The notes under the pieces: generated by a model
Seen by the model: only the letters and a program-made list of their open reading frames with translations
Told to the model about the DNA's origin: nothing
Databases searched by the model: none
Shown: piece by piece, positions 25,012-37,976 of the stretch
Numbering within the stretch: position 1 is the first letter of the stretch
Layout of the letters: the number at the start of each line of letters is the position of its first letter
Position numbers and translations under genes: made by a program
DNA from: Aphelenchoides besseyi
Taxonomy: Eukaryota; Nematoda; Chromadorea; Rhabditida; Aphelenchoididae
Assembly (NCBI GenBank): GCA_024699855.1
Contig: JAMPIQ010000001.1
Location: forward strand, 4,526,001-4,590,000
Direction: 5' to 3'
DNA: 64,000 nt

Positions 25012-25879
25012 ATGTTTCGACCTTCCGACTTTCTGATGTGCAATTTTATTTGCTTTCTTTTTGTTTTGAGTTGTTTCGTTGACGCCAAAGAACAATGTGA
25101 GTCGTAATGCCGTTAAGATACCTTCTGGTTTGTAGTGTTTACACCCGGCATAACCGTCAAACGCACTCCATCGAAATACCATTTGGAGCAATTTGCTGAC
25201 TTCGATAATGTCGAGGAACATCGAGATCTCATCGATTTAGCTCTTGGACTTCACATTCACGCTCTGTGGAACAATACCGTCGAACAGAATTGGAATATTT
25301 ACGCCAAAGCTGCTGCCAATTTGAAAGCGACGTTGCCGAATCTCCGGACGTTGCGCTTATCCGGTGGTCATTCTTACTATCCGCAGAATGGAGTGAGTAG
25401 TGCGAATCTACAGATGTCAAAATTTACCTTCAGAGTTTAACAAAATTGCGATGCGATTTTCTTCTCGTTCAAAATTCTTTGGATGCGATCACTCGACAAA
25501 TGAAAATGGCCGATTGGAAAGCTGGTGATTCAGTCAACTACACCGTTTTCCACTTCATTCGTTCACGGGTACATTTGAAATCATTCTCAGATTGTGAACA
25601 TTCCGTTTGCAGTATTTTGTTCCCGATGACTACAAAGAGATTCTGACAGAAGTGTTCGGCCGCAATGTAACATCCCAGTTGGTTTTGGGAAGAGATTTGC
25701 ACGCGATCGAACTGAACTACCGACTTAACGGAATTCCAATTTATTTGTCAATCGAAACGTTCACCGATCTTCAGACTGTCAAACAGAAGACCCAACTCGA
25801 ACATGGTCGTTTGGATTACAAAACGGCAGCGTGGGAAATCGCAAAGTTGGATATTGCCAAAGCAAAGAACAAACATTAG
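25012..25879 (+). CDS. Secreted or ER-lumenal protein of unknown family
   Basis: Four exons with canonical introns, about 245 residues. MFRPSDFLMCNFICFLFVLS is a signal sequence. The mature part starts near FTPGITVKRTPSKY and is mostly alpha/beta polar sequence with one N-glycosylation site in NNTVE and another in GRNVTS. The C-terminus is KIDIAKAKNKH-like and basic; no ER-retention signal. Segments such as LRTLRLSGGHSYYP and ILTEVFGRNVTSQLVLGRD look like structured domain cores, but I recognise no family. Exon joins keep frame throughout (EQ|LFTPG, NG|SLTKL, SR|YFVPD), so coding status is good while function is unknown. Confidence 0.7.
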
Positions 25880-26718
25880 AGACTCGTGTTTTGAGTTCTT
25901 AATTAACGTTGTAGACTCAAATAAACTGAACGACTTTTGCCTCGAACAACTTCGACACATCTGGTACGCGCAAACGGAGCGCACAAGTCGATCACGACTC
26001 GTAACATAAACAGATTGCGCCTTCCCTGCCGGTCGGACGGGACAAAGAGTAATCTTAAGCGTTAACCAATTTCGTACAGAAAACCCCCCTAAAAAATGTA
26101 AAAAAAGTCCTCGACCAACAGCTCTCTGAGGAAGACGATCTATGGTGTTGCACATATGCGTAAGATCAGAACCAATCGTGTGCTTCACGATTGTAGTTTC
26201 GATTTCTAATCGTGTTTTCGTTGAGTTTGTTTTCGTAAGACCCAAACATTAGACTATAAATTCGATCTTCGCGTTTGTAATCGTTGATAACCACTCACTC
26301 GCTTTAGTCCACTTGTTTTTATCAGCCAACGGCAATTTCACAAGACGGGACGACCATCATTAGTTACTCGATAAATAGTTCCGAATTTGAAAACCTCTCA
26401 AGCACTTACTATTCTACACGAAATGACAACCACAGGTTAGTTGTAATTTGTAGGAAACTTTGGGTCTGTTCATTGCAAGTGAATCATTCGAAACATTAAC
26501 ACATGGCACTTGTTTGTCGAGAAGTCAAACCGCACGGTTAAAATTTTACAGAAAAAGAACGAAGTTCGCGAGAACGAAAACTCGTTCTGTTGATTTACCC
26601 GACACGCGCTTTTGGAGTTGTGCGGTAAAAGAAACATGAGGGCCAGTGGTTGTTTTGCAATTCATTCACAACCATCGACTACCTTTTGACACTAATCTTT
26701 TGGTTTTCAGAAGAAAAA
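25880..26718. other. Intergenic, no supported gene
   Basis: Between two plus-strand genes. A minus-strand open frame at 25748-26245 is largely antisense to the preceding gene and shows no family. A ggttttcag acceptor ends at 26710, nine bases before the SDR start codon. Confidence 0.45.
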
Positions 26719-27835
26719 ATGAAAGAAATCGCAAATGCAGTGGTCGAATCCGTGATCTACCACGTCAAACTGGTCGCCTTTTCCATTTACTACATGATCA
26801 TTGCCATAATTCCGTCGGGTATCTTGCCAAGAAAGTCAATCGATGGTCGAGTGATGTTGATCACCGGGTCAGGAAGTGGAATTGGACGTTTGAGCGCATT
26901 AGAGGTTAGTTATTTCGACCTCAAAGTTGGTCAAAAAGGTTCGTTTAGTTCGGTAAACTGGGCGCCAAAATTGTTTTGTGGGACATCAACACGACAGGAA
27001 ACGAAGAGACTCAAGCGTTGTTGCAAAAGAATGGTGTTGAAGTAAGTTGCCATTCTATTGCAGACCCTGACAAGTGGTTTTTAGTGTTACGCGTATACAG
27101 TAGATTTGAGCCAACCGGAGCAGATTTACGAAACAGCAGAAAAAGTGAAACGAGAAGTTGGAAACGTGGACATTCTTTTCAATAACGCTGGAGTTGTTAC
27201 CGGAAAGAAACTCTTCGAATCCCCAGATCGATTGATTCAACTGACTATGGACGTCAATTTGAATGCCCTGTTCTACGTGAGTGTTCGCATTAAAACTTTT
27301 CATTCAGAAACTTTCAGACAACCAAAGCCTTTTTGCCGCATATGATTGAAAAAGATTGGGGGCACATCATTACATTGGCATCGGTTGCTGGACATCAAGG
27401 AGTGGCCGGACTGGTCGATTATTGTGCGTCAAAGCATGGCGCAGTCGGTTTTCACGAATCGATTCATCGCGAACTTCTGCACCTGAAATCACAGGTCAAA
27501 ACAACGTGCGTCTCTCCGTATTACATCGACACCGGAATGTTCAAGGGAGTGCAGAAATCGAAGTAAATCCTGAGTGTATCGACGGTTATTTGATCGTGTT
27601 TAGAATCAACAACCTCTTGCCAATCCTACAACCCGAATACGTGGTCGAACGGATTGTTGACGCGGTACTCACTGATCGAGTTCATTTGTATCTTCCACGA
27701 TTTCTTTACGTTGCAAAGGTTCTAAACGCATTTTTACCCGTCGAAGTTTCGGATCTAATTTTTAATCACGTTGGCTCCGACGACACAATGAATGGATTTG
27801 TTGGAAGAGGAGCTCCACACGCTAAAGCCGCTTGA
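26719..27835 (+). CDS. Short-chain dehydrogenase/reductase, SDR16C-like (17-beta-HSD11 / retinol dehydrogenase type)
   Basis: Five exons. The N-terminus has a membrane or lipid-droplet hairpin ([17 protein letters not shown]). Then follow the nucleotide-binding TGSGSGIGR, the acidic strand end KIVLWDIN that usually selects the cofactor, NNAGVV, the catalytic Ser in ITLASVAGH, and the catalytic YCASK. These are all classical SDR motifs in order. The C-terminal extension ([22 protein letters not shown]) matches SDR16C members such as HSD17B11 and RDHE2, which oxidise steroids or retinol and sit on the ER and lipid droplets. The substrate here is not determinable. AATAAA at 27881-27886 ends the unit. 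Confidence 0.9.
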
Positions 27836-29000
27836 ATATCTAGTCATTTTACATATTTTGAGTTTTATTTTTTACTTTGCAATAAAGTTGATTCATTTCG
27901 TATCTTCAAGAAAACAAGGTCGTTTAAAGGACGCGCAGTTCTGCTGAACATCGGAGTCCAAAGAGTGTCGTCGGGGCTAAGACCTCAAAGATCGAAAAAG
28001 TCGACAGCAGTCTGCTCCTGCCACTGAGTGCATGGTTTTTTGGCCTGTTGGCCATTCGGAACTGAAATTTTCGTTTCCTCCCGTTCGTTTGTGACGACTT
28101 TTGTTGAACCGATTTTTGTTATTTGCGTGAGTTTATCTTCTACGTTCTTAGATCGTTGTATATCGTTAAAATGAGCTAAAACTCATATCAACGGAATGTT
28201 CAGAGCGGCCAAATTGTTTTCCCTCCAATAAAGTTTTCATTTTGAAGATCTTTGCGATTAGCACGTTTCGAAAACCTTTGATAAATCACGTGTAAGGGAT
28301 CAGAGCTCATTCGTCTGTCTTTGGTGTTTGAATGTCATCCGATTAAAATGTTTCTCGGTCTGTTGAATTGACAGAAAGATTTAAACTGCAGGTTCGAGTT
28401 TCTTATCAGTGGTTGTACAGCTCACGAAATTCCTTGAAAAAAGAGTTTATTCTATCGATGAGAACTCCGATCATTAAGTTTAGGAACGTCGTTGTTACAG
28501 TTCTGTAAATGCTTTCAATGTTCACGATCATTAGATTGCCTACAGTGTTATTTTACTTATGTCAATGATTGTCTATGGGCACACGTCTTCTTTCGATTCC
28601 CAGTAACCGACTGCCCATCAATCACTTTCGAACAGCGATCTCCATTGCTGCGCATTGAGAATGCAGGTTGTTGTTGTTTACTTCTTGTTTTGCTTGTTTA
28701 GATTCCAAAAGTTCTGATAGGGAAGTTGAATGGTGAACTTAACGAGAATACGGGAACTATTCGGGTTTGTCTTTAACCTCTGACTGTTAAATTGCTAATC
28801 AAATTAAACGAACTCACGCGCAAGTTCAAATCGCATCTTCGAATTCACGTTCCGAACGTTTACTGCGTTGTTAACAGATGTTTTGTTATATGGCGTGAAA
28901 TGGAGCACTCGATTAAGACACAAGTTCATTTCAGACGAATGCGGCACAACGTAGGATAAATCGAAAAACAGAAAGCCGGTTAACAACTACCGACTTCAAG
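27836..29000. other. 3' end and intergenic spacer
   Basis: Begins with the SDR gene 3' UTR and AATAAA at 27881. The remainder is AT-rich with only short open frames on either strand and no family likeness. It presumably carries the trehalase promoter. Confidence 0.45.
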
Positions 29001-31250
29001 ATGCTCTACTATGTGGTTTCAATGTTAAGGTTGGTGATTGATTTGAAGATCAGTACTAATTGTTGTTCCCAGTCAAATTTATTGTGATGGTCCGATTCTC
29101 GAAGCGGTTCAGGAAGCAAAGTTGTTTCACGATTCGAAATACTTTGTGGATATGCCATTGAAACACGATCCAGGTAACAGCCGTTCAATGAGTGTGACTA
29201 ATGATGATTTTTTTTAGTTACAACGTTGCGTGATTTCTACGAACTTGGAGAATCTGCGAAAGATCCGAAGATCTTAAAACTGTTTGTGAACGACCATTTT
29301 GAGGTATAGAAAGCAATCATTGTATTAACTGAAACTGCAATTTAGGAGCCGGGACACGAATTAATCGAAGGTTTTTCTGAAGATAACCAATTGGTCCTAA
29401 CTCGTTTTTAGTGTATCCAAAAGATTGGGTTCCATTTCCGCAGTCATTCCAAAAAATCGAAGATGTTTACTTGAGACGTTGGGCTTTGCATTTGCATCGC
29501 ATTTGGCGAGACCTGTGTCGAAGAGCAAGCCATTTTCTTTAAAGTCGAAAACAACGTTGTTGTTTAGGTCAAAGACGACGTTCGAACACATCAAGAGCGA
29601 TACTCACTACTTTATCTACCAAACAATTTCATAATCCCTGGTGGAAGATTCAGAGAATTTTACTATTGGTTTGTTTGTTTGATGTTCAACAAAATATCTA
29701 GATCGTTTTAGGGACACATTTTGGATAGTCAAAGGTCTCTTGTTCAGCGAGATGTTTGAAACAGCAAAAGGTGTCATTCTAAATCTCATTTACATGGTCG
29801 ATCATCATGGTTTTGTGCCAAACGGCGGACGAGTTTACTACTTGATTCGCAGTCAACCACCGCTATTAACTGCTATGGTATACGAGTACTTTTTGTCGAC
29901 CGGTGATTTGCAATTTGTTATGGTAATTGCGGTTTCAAGGCTTCTTTTCTACTTCATGTTCAGGAGGTCTTGCCACTTTTGGAGAAGGAATTCAACTTTT
30001 GGTGGAATCATCGAATGGAATCGTATATCGATCCGAAGACCAATCAAACTCTCTTTCACTTCTTTCAATACAAAGCTTCAACCAAATTGCCACGTCCTGA
30101 GTCATGGCGTGAAGATGTCGAATTAGCAGCCGGACTCAAGAATGCATGTAAGCAAGAGATGAGTTGATGAAAACTAATTAAAATTTAGCTGAACGTGAGC
30201 GAATCTTCTCCAACGTTGCTTCGGCCGCAGAAACGGGTTGGGACTTTTCTGTACGCAAATTACACAAACAGTTTGAATCAACTTCTTGTTTTAGACTCGT
30301 TGGTTTTCTCAACACGGAACCGATCGCCACAACATGCGTTCGATTCGCACATGGTCGATTGTGCCGGTGGATTTGAATGCTTTTATGTGCATTAACACTC
30401 GGGTCTTGGCGTCTTTCTTCGAGATTGCTGGTTAGATGTCGATTATGTCTGATTATCTGGATTTTTAGGTGATACCAACAAAGCGATCAAATATATTCGT
30501 CATTACGAAAACATGAAATTGGCAATGAAAATCCTGCATTGGAATGAGACCGATGGAATTTGGTACGATTACGATCTGGACTTAAAGGTGCGTTTCGATT
30601 AGATCGCTTAGTTAATCTGTTGAGTTTAGAGACATTCAAACACCTACTACGTTTCCAATGCTCTTCCGCTCTATGCCAAATGCTATGATGACGAAGACGA
30701 AGTAACACCGTTTCGTATCTACGACTACTTACAAGTTAGTTTGTTGTCATTTTTTGTTCTAATATTTTTATTTTAGCGTGAGGGCGTGTTGAATTTCACA
30801 AAAGGAAGTACGTTTACAAAACGTTTGTCTTATAGGTCTGATCGTTTTTTAGTTCCAACTTCAATGGCCATGGGCTCGGATCAACAATGGGACAAAGAAA
30901 ACGCTTGGCCGCCAATGGTCCACATGGTTATTGAGGGCTTTCGAACCAGTGGAGAACCGAAACTTATGCAGGCAGCCGAACTGATGGCCACTCAATGGCT
31001 AATTGTCAACTACAAAGCGTACATCAACACATACGCGATGTTCGAAAAATACAATGTTTCGGTTTTGGATACCTTTGGAGCTGGCGGTGGTGGAGAGTAT
31101 GAAGTGCAGAAGGGATTTGGCTGGACAAACGGAGTGATCTTGGACTTATTGGATCGATACGGAGAGAAACTAAGCACTTCATATGCTTCTCATATTTCAA
31201 GCTCACTCTTTGTTCTCAGTTTCCTATTCATCTCCCATCTCTTCATATAA
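29001..31250 (+). CDS. Trehalase, membrane-anchored (glycoside hydrolase family 37)
   Basis: About twelve exons encode a GH37 trehalase that splits trehalose into two glucose units. Seen in order: SQIYCDGPILEAVQ (family N-terminus), TLRDFYELGE, signature 1 PGGRFREFYYWDTFW, NGGRVYYLIRSQPPLL, the catalytic-acid region ETGWDFSTRWF, VPVDLNAFM, signature 2 QWDKENAWPP, and GGGGEYEVQKGFGWTNGV with the catalytic base Glu. The C-terminal hydrophobic tail (SSSLFVLSFLFISHLFI) fits a GPI-anchor signal or membrane anchor. The N-terminal signal is short. One intron (29525-29567, 43 nt) starts GCAAGC, so it is GC-AG; reading through instead gives a stop. All active-site blocks look intact. Confidence 0.93.
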
Positions 31251-31429
31251 GTGTTTTCCCTCTCTCGAATACGTGTAGTTGAACCTTTGAATTACGGTTC
31301 CTTTAACATACATTTAAAGTTCTTTGCCGGTTCAGAATAAATAGGTTTCTTACGAAGTGCGAGTAACAATGGAACGTTTTATAAATTTTAATTCGGACAA
31401 CAACACAAACATTAACATTAACAATCAGC

Positions 31430-32330
31430 TTAGATCATGCGTTGCAACAAAGCGTTGATCTTGTCCTCGCGGTTACCATAATCACCGCCTTCAACGAAAT
31501 GGTTCGCCTTCTTTTGCCATCCGCCATTCGGACTGTTCAATTTGAAGGGCCACAAGAAGTTGGAGGCCTGCTTGAAGTTGTCGCCCACGTTGATGATTTC
31601 GTGAATCAAGTCCTCAACACAAATAATGTTTTTCTTTCCTAGAAAATTGAAATCTATCACAAGATTTGAAGGATCAGAAACGAACCAAGTTGCTCCTCGA
31701 TGATCGTGTTGTCAGTGATGGGAATGCGTTGTCCCTTGACCTTAGCATAACCACGTTTGTAGATCAAATCACGGATGGTCTTCAAACTCGGATATCCCCA
31801 CGCGATGTACGGATCGGCGATTCGAAGCATTTGGATTGTGGCCTTGTTCAACTTTACGAAAACTCCGTTGTTGATTTGACGCAGACGGAGGAGTTGGAGG
31901 ACTTTGCGAGGAGTCGGATGAATTTTGTTGATACCACGAATTCGAACAACAAACGCCAATTTCGGCTCGTCCGGAACGTAGAAGTTGCCGGCTTTACGAG
32001 CGTCACGTTGCAACGCGATGGCAGCGCGTTTCTTTTGACGATATTCGTTCACGTACTTTTCGGCACGTTTGAAGATCTCAACCTTCTTGACTTTGGAAGC
32101 CTAAAACTCAACGTTTATAACAAGAACAAAAAAACTTTGGAACCAACCTTCAAAGCTTTCGCTTTGCGTTGAGCCAAACGAACGGACGTTGCAACGCGGA
32201 TCTTTCGGCGTTTGAGTTGGGTTTCTGGAACGGAAGGCAATTTTTTGCCAGCCGGAGCCTTCGCAGTCTTTGCTCTAAACATCAGGAAAATTAAACATCG
32301 GAAAAAAGAGAAATCAACTCACTCGACCAT
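31430..32330 (-). CDS. rpl-7: Large ribosomal subunit protein uL30 (RPL7)
   Basis: Four exons on the minus strand. A lysine-rich N-terminus ([15 protein letters not shown]) is followed by the uL30 fold with [37 protein letters not shown] and [20 protein letters not shown], then [15 protein letters not shown] and the [20 protein letters not shown] block near the end. This is RPL7 of the cytosolic 60S subunit. It ends in INALLQRMI as expected. Introns are canonical. It converges with trehalase, with 180 bp between the stop codons; AATAAA for trehalase is near 31336. Confidence 0.97.
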
Positions 32331-33950
32331 TTTTCTAACGGTTCAACGATTGATAGTACCCTGAAACAACATGCTGAAGCTACCGATCAATTACACGACT
32401 AATTCGAGAACTAAAAGCAAAAATACGCGGACATCAAATCGCGATCTCAACTCGCCCACTGAAAAGCGAAGTGCTGTCGCGGCCCAAAAGCGAGCGAACT
32501 CTACGGTAACTGCCAGTCGCTTGGCGTTCTGTCGTTTTGCTTCGAGAGACGACGACAATTCGAAGCGTAGTTTCGGTTGTCGATCGGAAAGCAAAGAAAA
32601 TGAGCGTCAAGGTGTTTTCGCTTTACGACATCGGGAGCCCGAAGAGCGTTGTTGTCCGAGTGATTTCGATGGTCGATAATCGAAATTGTTCGTTGAAATT
32701 TGCGGTCATGTGCTCGTCGATCGATTGATTGAACTCGCGAGGAAAAACGAGACGCCGTTTTCGTTGACGTTTTCATTTCCCGTCACAGCGCCTGGAGATT
32801 TGGAGTCCCACATAACGCAAATCAGCTGTTGGATTTGGAGCGACGTTGTTTCCGACCGTTTTGTTTGTTCTGCTTTTTGCGCTTCTGAGATTCCGCTCAG
32901 TCGCCGTTGTGAAGTTGCGGTTTTCACTCGAATCGTTTTCGGTTTTGCAGTTCAACGCCGCTCACTCCCGACTTGGTTGCGGAAAAATCGCCCGCCCGCT
33001 GTTCGTCGTCTCTTCTGAAGTTGCGCTCCGTCGCTCGAAATATTCTGTCTCTCACGCGCCGCTCCGATCAACGTTTTTGACCTCTCGGTTCGTGCTGCTG
33101 TCCGCCAGCCAGCAAACACACGATCTTCTTCGCGTCTGAAAAAAGACAAAACTGCAGGCTGCTCGTGTTTTGTCGCGTTGGGTTTGATTGGAAAAAGAGC
33201 GGGCTTATGACAATAAGAGCGCTTCGGGGATCATGATCGAACTTTTTCGTACGCGCCCAGAATCCGCCGATCGACATCGAAATGCTGAACTTTTCGGTGT
33301 TCGATTGTTTTCGTGAACATTTCGCACGAACATTTCGTTTACGTTGTTATCGAGACGTCTATCAATTCTACGGCTGACGTGGTTGCTGGTGCGATCGACA
33401 ACAAAGAAAAGCGAATTCCCTGGTCAAGAGGATTAAATTCGTGGCGTTTTAAGTTTGATGGAGAATGTGATTCCCGATCGAGAATCCACACGTTCGCAGC
33501 GATTGTGTGCAGGAACAGTTGCGAAATATTTTCAGCGTTCTCTTCCTTTTGCGTGAATCATGTGCAATCTGTTGACTAACCTCCTTTTTGCATCACTTAA
33601 TTTCCATATCATAGAAGCCGAAACCGGACGTCGAATCGATTGTTTTGTACAAATTTGAGCCAATTATTTGTTTCATGGCCATTTGGCCTTCGGGTTTGTT
33701 TATTCCGAGCACAGCGGTTTGCAGTCGAATGATGTGGCTGTCGCATAACTTCGCCAAATTCCATCATTGAACACGTTCAGTTTGTGAAAGTGCGAGGAAA
33801 CACGTAAACTTTGTATACGACTTTTGAGATCATAAACTATTCTCTGCATTTTAAATACGTGGTCTTGATTTTCGCGACATAACTTTTGATCATTCGGAGG
33901 CGAACAGTTCAACTGATTTCAGACGCGGTTCCATCACGAACCCATTCACA
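32331..33950. other. Intergenic, divergent promoter region of rpl-7 and rab-11
   Basis: 1.6 kb of CpG-rich sequence between divergent genes. Frames read as Arg/Ser-rich strings on both strands with no family likeness. A tttcag acceptor ends at 33922, 28 bases before the rab-11 start codon. No discrete element was identified. Confidence 0.45.
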
Positions 33951-34712
<762 letters not shown>

Positions 34713-35434
34713 GCTGAAAATGGCGCCAATTCATCTTACGGTCCGAACTGTTTTTCTTCTGTTTGATCAATTTTTATACACTTCCTAATTTGCCCACATT
34801 CTTCGCGTGATATCGGTGGTGAATGCAAAACAGTGTGCACAACTTCTCTCTTGTTCCTCCGAGCTTCTCGGTTGTGTTATCTAATTTATCGCGCATGAAA
34901 AGTAATTGGTGGTAACGTGTACTTTTTGCCTGTTCATAAATTCATCACCGCCCAATTGTAAAAATTGAGTTGTTCGCTCCCTCCTCCCCCCATTCACTCC
35001 CTCGTATCATTGCTGCTCCAAATTTTTTGGACTTGCGTTATTGTTCAGCATAAAGTTTAATACAATGTGTAGATTTAATGAGTGCGGGAGTTGAAAGAAA
35101 AATACACTACAGACAGAAAACTGACATGTGAATGAGCAGTAGAACTAAGCGTCGAATCCAGTTGCGATCAAATCGGCCAGTTTTTGTTTCACTTACCAAA
35201 CTACACAATTCGCATCGGTTATGTTTCCAGTCGACCACGACTATGAGAGCAATCCAGCAAACGAGCGTAAACGGAACGCCAAAACTCGTAAGGAACCTCC
35301 GACTTTCCGTTTTGCTCAATCGGCCGCTGATTCATTATTGATACTCGGCGATTGAAACGTCGAGAACTGTCCATTGACTAGTGTCTGTAAGTGAGCATTC
35401 AACACTTGTCATTGGTCTGAAATCCTATGTCCAA
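34713..35434. other. 3' UTR of rab-11 and spacer
   Basis: Pyrimidine-rich sequence without a convincing gene. A minus-strand frame (35107-35319) has one hydrophobic stretch (SFGVPFTLVCWIALIVVV) and a possible donor, and might be an exon of a tiny membrane protein, but no start or second exon is evident. Confidence 0.4.
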
Positions 35435-36086
35435 ATGGTTAGTTCAATTTTCATGGCACTCGATTTTCAGCTCAAATGTTTTCAATTTTTAGAGTACGAC
35501 GTTACAACCTTATTTGGACACTATCAGAAGAACTTTGGAAGCATCGTTATGCCTTGAGAATTTTACGTCTCAGGTCGTCGAACGACACAATAAACCGGAG
35601 GTTTGGTGGTCGAAAGAGATTGTTCGTAATTTTTCGATTTTAAGGTTGAAGTTCGCACATCAAAAGAGCTGTTGCAACAGCCGGTTATCATCGCTCGAAA
35701 TAAGCAGGAAAGAGTGCTCATCGAAGGTTCGATCAATTCGGTTCGAATCTCCATTGCTGTCAAACAATCGGACGAGATTGAACGGATTCTTTGCCACAAA
35801 TTCACCAACTTCATGACCCAACGAGCAGACAACTTTGTGGTTTTGCGTCGAAAGCCGGTACCCGGTTATGACATCAGTTTCCTCATCACTTACGCGCATT
35901 TGGAGAACATGTACAAACACAAAGTGATCGACTTCTTGATTCATTTTATGCAGGAGATCGACAAGGTTTGGACTGATCCTTTTGCTCTTGTGTTATTTTG
36001 ATTTTCAGGAAATCAACGAAATGAAATTGGCGCTGAACGCCCGAGCTCGAACATCTGCCGAAGAGTTTCTCAAAAATTTCAATTAG
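35435..36086 (+). CDS. arx-6: ARP2/3 complex subunit 4 (ARPC4, p20)
   Basis: Four exons (35435-35437, 35493-35600, 35645-35965, 36009-36086) sum to 510 nt, 169 residues, matching the 168-169 of the family. Conserved blocks: [79 protein letters not shown] and the final [13 protein letters not shown]4 is a core scaffold subunit next to ARPC2 in the actin-nucleating complex. The first coding exon is only the ATG: AAATG|gttagt, then AGT ACG ACG. An upstream out-of-frame ATG (35426) lies in the same leader. Confidence 0.93.
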
Positions 36087-36365
36087 TCAGCAGTCTTCAT
36101 TTTTCACGCAATCTCTTAAACGAATCGGCTCTAATACGTGATTCCATTTTGTTTCTAAGTGCCTTTGAACTATTTATTGTGCTCTTAACATTCTTGTGTG
36201 TGTTCTCATTCGTCCATGAAGTGCCGTTTTATCTCTTGTCTTATTTATTAAAAACGTTTGAGTAAGATGTGAGCATCTGGCCAAGAAACTCGTTGAAGTA
36301 GGACGATTGAATATTTTTAGTTGGATAGCAATTCCACTTTTTCATTGAACATTCAGAGTGATACG

Positions 36366-37136
36366 ATGCTTCGAATACTTGCATTTGTCGTCTTGTTGTT
36401 CGTCGGTGTTTTGGCCAATACGCCTGTGGAATTGACTCAAATTCCGTTGTTCAGTGTCGAGGGTCAGGCATCGTTGGGTCCGGAGATGTCGAGTCCGGTG
36501 AATTGGCAAGCAAACAGCAGAGTGCTCTTAGACTATGGCAAGCACATTGGTTTCATTAAGTGAGTTTTGCCTCGGTTGAATTCGAATTCAATGTGTTTGC
36601 AGGGAAGACGGTACGTTTGTTGTTGAGGGCGTTCCATCCGGTTCCTATGTTTTGGAGATCACCAACGTCGATTACATTTTCGAGCCAATTCGTGTCGACA
36701 TCAACAGCAAAGGAAAGATTCGTGCACGTAAACTGAACATTTTGCAGGTAACAAATTGAAAGAGTATTTTAACTGTTTTGTTGTCTAGCCAAATGCCGTT
36801 CATACACTTGCATATCCACTTCGCTTGCAAGCTCGACAACCGACTAAGTACTTTAGACAACGTGAACAATGGCGTGCAACAGACGTTCTGATGAATCCAA
36901 TGGTCATTATGCTTTTGGTTGCCTTTGTTCTGATGGTTGTTACTCCGAAATTGGCGGCTAGTGATCCACAACTTCAAAAAGAACTGCAACAAGGAATGCA
37001 AATGCCAAAGATGGACGTTCCGGATATCTCCGAAATGGTCACAAACTTTTTCGGTGGTGGTGCTAACTCGGGAGCAAACAAGAAACCGATCAGTGGACCG
37101 CGCAAAGCAAAAGAAGGACCACGAAGACAACGTTAA
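36366..37136 (+). CDS. ER membrane protein complex subunit 7 (EMC7)
   Basis: Three exons. A signal peptide (MLRILAFVVLLFVGVLA) leads into a beta-sandwich domain of the carboxypeptidase-regulatory type: RVLLDYGKHIGFIKEDG, TFVVEGVPSGSYVLEI and YIFEPIRVDI. These are the EMC7 landmarks. A single membrane helix (MVIMLLVAFVLMVVTPKL) and a basic C-terminal tail (PRKAKEGPRRQR) follow. EMC7 is a lumenal subunit of the complex that inserts moderately hydrophobic helices into the ER. ATG 36366 is the start because the signal peptide begins there. AATAAA near 37324 ends the unit. Confidence 0.92.
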
Positions 37137-37976
37137 AACACCTCAGTCTTAAGGTTTTTGTATCCAAATGAATCTCCACGTTGGTTTTTTTGTGTAAACA
37201 ATTGAACGTCCGGGTTAATATGATATTTTTCTGTGAATCCAATCGTTAAATTCTGTCTCTTCACTTCTCGTCCATCCATAACTTCAAACTAATCGTAAAC
37301 GCCAAAGGTCGTGTAGTTGTTCTCAATAAAATTTCCTTTTCTTCAATCCGTCGTAGCATCAGAAACCAAAAGTTGGCATTCAAATGGAAAACAGCGGGAA
37401 CTTTTTGAAACTTCTCAGAAGCTCGTTTGCTCATTCGATTTCACATTACGACTCGTGAAGATGGCGGACACTCGTAAAGACTCAAGTAACCGTAAATTAA
37501 TGCAAACTGCTCGTCGATTTCTCGTTTGCAAAAACCAATTCATCGAATCGGCAAACGTTTTGAAAGTGAAATGGCAGCTCCCGCTGCACACGGCAATTCG
37601 ACTGGTACACGAGAGTGATGGCAAAGGGATGTGAATGGCATCAGTTTTTTCTATGAACATACGTAACATTCTGGAGGTTTTTATGCTCAGGTCTTACGCT
37701 CCTTTCACGCGTAATCCTTAGCATTTCATTGACTAATTGACTCGTTAAAAACTTGTCGTTTAATCGCCTGCTGTGAGGAAGAGATCGTTCGACGGTTTAA
37801 TGAACGGCCTTCCTTTTGCATGGTAATTGAAGAAACGGTTGGAGTTCTTCCGATTAAAGCGGTTTCTCTCGTCCATCAATATAAATACTGTTGGCGGCTT
37901 ATGGTTATTTGATAGAAATCGGCATTTTCAGTTTCAAACATCCGTCGGTTACTGTACTCATTTCGATTGTTGATCG
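37137..37976. other. Spacer between EMC7 and the cuticle collagen, with one small open frame
   Basis: Contains the EMC7 poly(A) signal (37324). A plus-strand frame at 37461-37634 encodes 57 basic residues starting MADTRKDSSN; no family, splice context or poly(A) signal supports it. A cattttcag acceptor ends near 37931, 46 bases before the collagen start. Confidence 0.4.

Noticed and set aside
25748..26245. 165-residue minus-strand frame
   Set aside because: Its larger part is antisense to the well-spliced secreted-protein gene and it has no domain.
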